Shown here: in pieces, positions 5,629 to 7,534 of the stretch
Position numbering within the stretch: position 1 is the first letter of the stretch
How the letters are laid out: each line of letters opens with the position of its first letter
Notes under the pieces: model-generated
Databases searched by the model: none
What the model saw: the letters and a program-made list of their open reading frames with translations, nothing else
What the model was told of the DNA's origin: nothing
Assembly (NCBI GenBank): GCA_002408065.1
Contig: DHQI01000013.1
Span: 1 to 7,534 of the forward strand
Direction of reading: 5' to 3'
Origin: Bacteroidales bacterium UBA5342
GTDB lineage: Bacteria > Bacteroidota > Bacteroidia > Bacteroidales > UBA5342
DNA: 7,534 nucleotides
Program-made: the position numbers and the translations under genes

Positions 5629-7182
5629 AAAATAAAGTTAAGCTTGTTTCTTGCGTTTGTGTTGATAATGAGCGCTTGTAATACTAACAAGGAAGAAGAA
5701 AGTCCCAACATCGTTTTAATCTTTGCTGATGACCTGGGTTATGGTGATCTGGGTTGCTATGGGGCTACCAAGGTGAAAACACCTAATATTGATCGTTTAG
5801 CCACAGAAGGTAAGCGATTCACTGATGCTCATTCGGCCTCAGCTGTCTGCACGCCATCGCGCTATGCACTAATGACAGGGCGATACCCCTTCAGAGCCGC
5901 TAATGGAAAAGGACTATGGGGGCCGCTGTCCATCACATCCGGCCTTATCATAGATACAGCCCGTATGACCATAGCTGATGTGTTTCAGCAAAAAGGCTAT
6001 AAGACCGCAGCTATCGGGAAATGGCATTTGGGCTTTGGTGTAGGAGAGAATAATTGGCAAGAGCCTCTTCGTCCCGGCCCTCAGGATTTGGGATTTGATT
6101 ACTACTTTGGCGTGCCGGTGGTCAATAGTGCACCGCCTTATGTATATGTAGAAAATGAGCACGTAGTAGGGGGTGATCCTAATGATCCACTGGTGTATAT
6201 GGAAAAAAAGACGCCTGAGTTGGCCACGCCTATTACCCCCATTCCACCAGAAGCATCGCAGCGTACTAACAACCGCTTTAGTGGTGCCGTAGAGGCGCAT
6301 AAGCTCTATAATGATTACACCGTGGGCACGATGCTCAAAGAGAAGGCGGTTAACTTTATAAAGGAAAACAAGGACAAGCCATTCTTTCTCTATTTGGCGA
6401 CTACACATATTCATCATCCATTTACGCCCGGCAAAGATTTTCAAGGTAGTAGCGATGCTGACTTGTACGGCGATTTTATTCAGGAGCTGGATTGGATAGT
6501 TGGTAGTGTGACAAAAACACTTGAGGAACAGGGTTTGAGTGATAATACTCTAATTATTTTCACCAGTGATAATGGTGCTATGTTGAACTTGGGCGGGCGC
6601 AATGCCACCAAGGCCGGGCACAAAATCAATGGTGATCTGCTAGGCTTTAAATTTGGCGTGTGGGAAGGCGGGCACCGCATTCCGTTCATTGCCAAATGGC
6701 CGGGAAAGATAGAATCCGGAACCCAATCTGACCAGTTAGTTTGTAATGTGGATATGCTGGCTACTTTTAGTGCTCTGCTGGGGCAGAGTTCTGAATGTTG
6801 GGAGAATACAGACAGTAAGAACATTTTGCCGGCTTTATTGGGTGACACAAAGGAAACGATACGAAACGAGTTAGTACTAGCTCCTAGGAGTAGAAAACAT
6901 CTTTCCTTGCGCAAAGGTGACTGGATGTATATTCCTGCCAAAGGGAGTGGTGGATTTAAAGGATCACAAGCTCATCATCACGCTTGGGGTGGTGCTGCAG
7001 CGGTTAACTTTGTAGGCGGGACGAATAGCGATATGGAAAATGGTAAATTGAAAAATGAGGCTGCTCCGGCTCAACTCTATAACCTGAAAACTGACTTGGA
7101 ACAAGCGACCAATGTGTATGAGCAATATCCTGAAGTAGTGGAGGAGATGGAACAAGCGTTGAAAGCGTATATGTTGAAATAG
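5626..7182 (+). CDS. S1-family sulfatase lipoprotein
   Basis: This 518-aa protein is a formylglycine-dependent S1 sulfatase, hydrolysing sulfate esters, presumably on a glycan. All core residues of the arylsulfatase A-type site are visible: D35 and D36 (FADDLGYGD) with D315 and N316 (TSDNG) for the calcium ion, C75 in CTPSR as the cysteine converted to formylglycine, R79, K132 and H134 (GKWHLG), H261 (ATTHIHHPF) and K342 (GFKFGVWEGG). The CxPSR type needs an anaerobic SME or aerobic FGE activator, not in the window. A lipoprotein signal (lipobox IMSAC, C18) is followed by NTNKEEE, which resembles the Bacteroidota K-(D/E)2 surface-export signal, so the enzyme probably sits on the outer face of the outer membrane. 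The C-terminal subdomain (about 395-518) is complete, ending in AQLYNLKTDLEQATNVYEQ. The S1 subfamily and exact sulfate position cannot be set here. The next lipoprotein gene starts 35 bases later, so the two probably share a transcript. Confidence 0.93.
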   Translation: MKIKLSLFLAFVLIMSACNTNKEEESPNIVLIFADDLGYGDLGCYGATKVKTPNIDRLATEGKRFTDAHSASAVCTPSRYALMTGRYPFRAANGKGLWGPLSITSGLIIDTARMTIADVFQQKGYKTAAIGKWHLGFGVGENNWQEPLRPGPQDLGFDYYFGVPVVNSAPPYVYVENEHVVGGDPNDPLVYMEKKTPELATPITPIPPEASQRTNNRFSGAVEAHKLYNDYTVGTMLKEKAVNFIKENKDKPFFLYLATTHIHHPFTPGKDFQGSSDADLYGDFIQELDWIVGSVTKTLEEQGLSDNTLIIFTSDNGAMLNLGGRNATKAGHKINGDLLGFKFGVWEGGHRIPFIAKWPGKIESGTQSDQLVCNVDMLATFSALLGQSSECWENTDSKNILPALLGDTKETIRNELVLAPRSRKHLSLRKGDWMYIPAKGSGGFKGSQAHHHAWGGAAAVNFVGGTNSDMENGKLKNEAAPAQLYNLKTDLEQATNVYEQYPEVVEEMEQALKAYMLK

Positions 7183-7217
7183 CTTGTTAATGAACAGGAA
7201 ATTAGAGATTCAAAAAT

Positions 7218-7534
7218 ATGAAGAAGGATAGTGTTATTAGCATTGTCCTTTTATTAGCGTTGTCATCGCTGTTTTATGCTTGCGGTAGCAAAAAAGGGAG
7301 TAATAAAAGTGGCGAAATAAGTAAAATGGATACCATAAATTTCACCTACTCCAAAATAGAAGGCATCGGGCTGGATTCTGTATATAACCGCCGCGATCCC
7401 AGTGATATCATCAAGGTGGGCGACACTTATTACATCTGGTATACCCGTATGATAAGTCCACAGCGATCAGGCTATTGGGGCAATATTGCTTATGCCACCT
7501 CTACCGACGAATGTCATACTTGGCAAGAGCAAGG
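7218..7534 (+). CDS. Lipoprotein, beta-propeller glycosidase (GH43/GH117-like), 5' part
   Basis: Only the first 105 codons are present; the gene runs off the window. ATG 7218 opens a lipoprotein signal peptide (hydrophobic 7-20, LFYAC, lipidated C22), followed by a Ser/Lys/Gly linker that lacks the acidic export signature of the sulfatase, so it may face the periplasm. From residue about 40 the sequence has the first-blade pattern of five-bladed beta-propeller glycosidases: YNRRDPSDIIKVGDTYYIWY (56-75), then YWGNIAYATSTDECHTWQEQ (86-105). In this superfamily the Asp in the DPS/DP block (D60 or D63 here) is the catalytic base candidate. The style is closest to what I recall of proteins annotated GH43-like or GH117, the latter being 3,6-anhydrogalactosidases, but family and substrate need the missing part. 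Confidence 0.72.
   Translation, partial: MKKDSVISIVLLLALSSLFYACGSKKGSNKSGEISKMDTINFTYSKIEGIGLDSVYNRRDPSDIIKVGDTYYIWYTRMISPQRSGYWGNIAYATSTDECHTWQEQ

Noticed and set aside
5914..6941. Two long minus-strand open frames (176 and 153 codons) opposite the sulfatase gene
   Set aside because: They are antisense shadows of a gene whose + strand reading carries every sulfatase motif; their translations show no domain or signal pattern.
6940..7010. His/Gly/Ala-rich stretch in the sulfatase C-terminal region as an unusual insertion
   Set aside because: Related sulfatases, as I recall them, carry a similar GSGGF...HAxGG segment before the AQLYNL block, so it looks ordinary for the subgroup.

Overview
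The window looks like a glycan-utilisation locus from a Bacteroidota (Bacteroidetes) bacterium, probably an environmental or marine polysaccharide degrader. This is inferred from several signs: AT-rich leaders without clear Shine-Dalgarno sites, a sulfatase lipoprotein with a Bacteroidota-type surface-export signature, a membrane-bound AraC-type regulator, a GH116-type glycosidase, and short palindromes with a TGC/TGT centre of the kind scattered through many Bacteroidota genomes. No SusC/SusD pair, transposase, RNA gene or CRISPR array is visible.

Layout, left to right, with all intact genes on the + strand. Positions 1-280 hold no gene but a cluster of small palindromes (REP-like). Positions 281-531 are the decayed C-terminal part of a sialate O-acetylesterase-type esterase, with a frameshift and an internal deletion. 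Positions 532-694 are an AT-rich intergenic stretch with three small hairpins. Positions 695-2209 encode a 504-aa transmembrane one-component regulator: signal sequence, two copies of a GGNHP-containing lectin-like domain, one membrane helix and an AraC helix-turn-helix domain. Positions 2210-2510 are a regulatory intergenic region with a strong palindrome that can form alternative hairpins and a weak Bacteroidota promoter-like box. Positions 2511-5243 encode a secreted 910-aa GH116 (DUF608) glycosidase. Positions 5244-5625 contain a relic of a second sulfatase, an unidentified 37-codon relic, and a long stem-loop just before the next gene. Positions 5626-7182 encode a complete S1-family sulfatase lipoprotein. 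From 7218 to the window edge runs the start of another lipoprotein, which resembles a five-bladed beta-propeller glycosidase (GH43/GH117-like).

The likely logic is as follows. The membrane regulator senses a carbohydrate in the periplasm through its two lectin-like domains and switches on the downstream genes. The sulfatase, the GH116 enzyme and the propeller glycosidase then desulfate and cleave a sulfated or decorated glycan at the cell surface and in the periplasm. The substrate cannot be read from this sequence. Two separate pseudogene relics, each apparently missing its middle, show that the locus has lost accessory enzymes (an esterase and a second sulfatase), so the glycan specificity has probably narrowed or changed.
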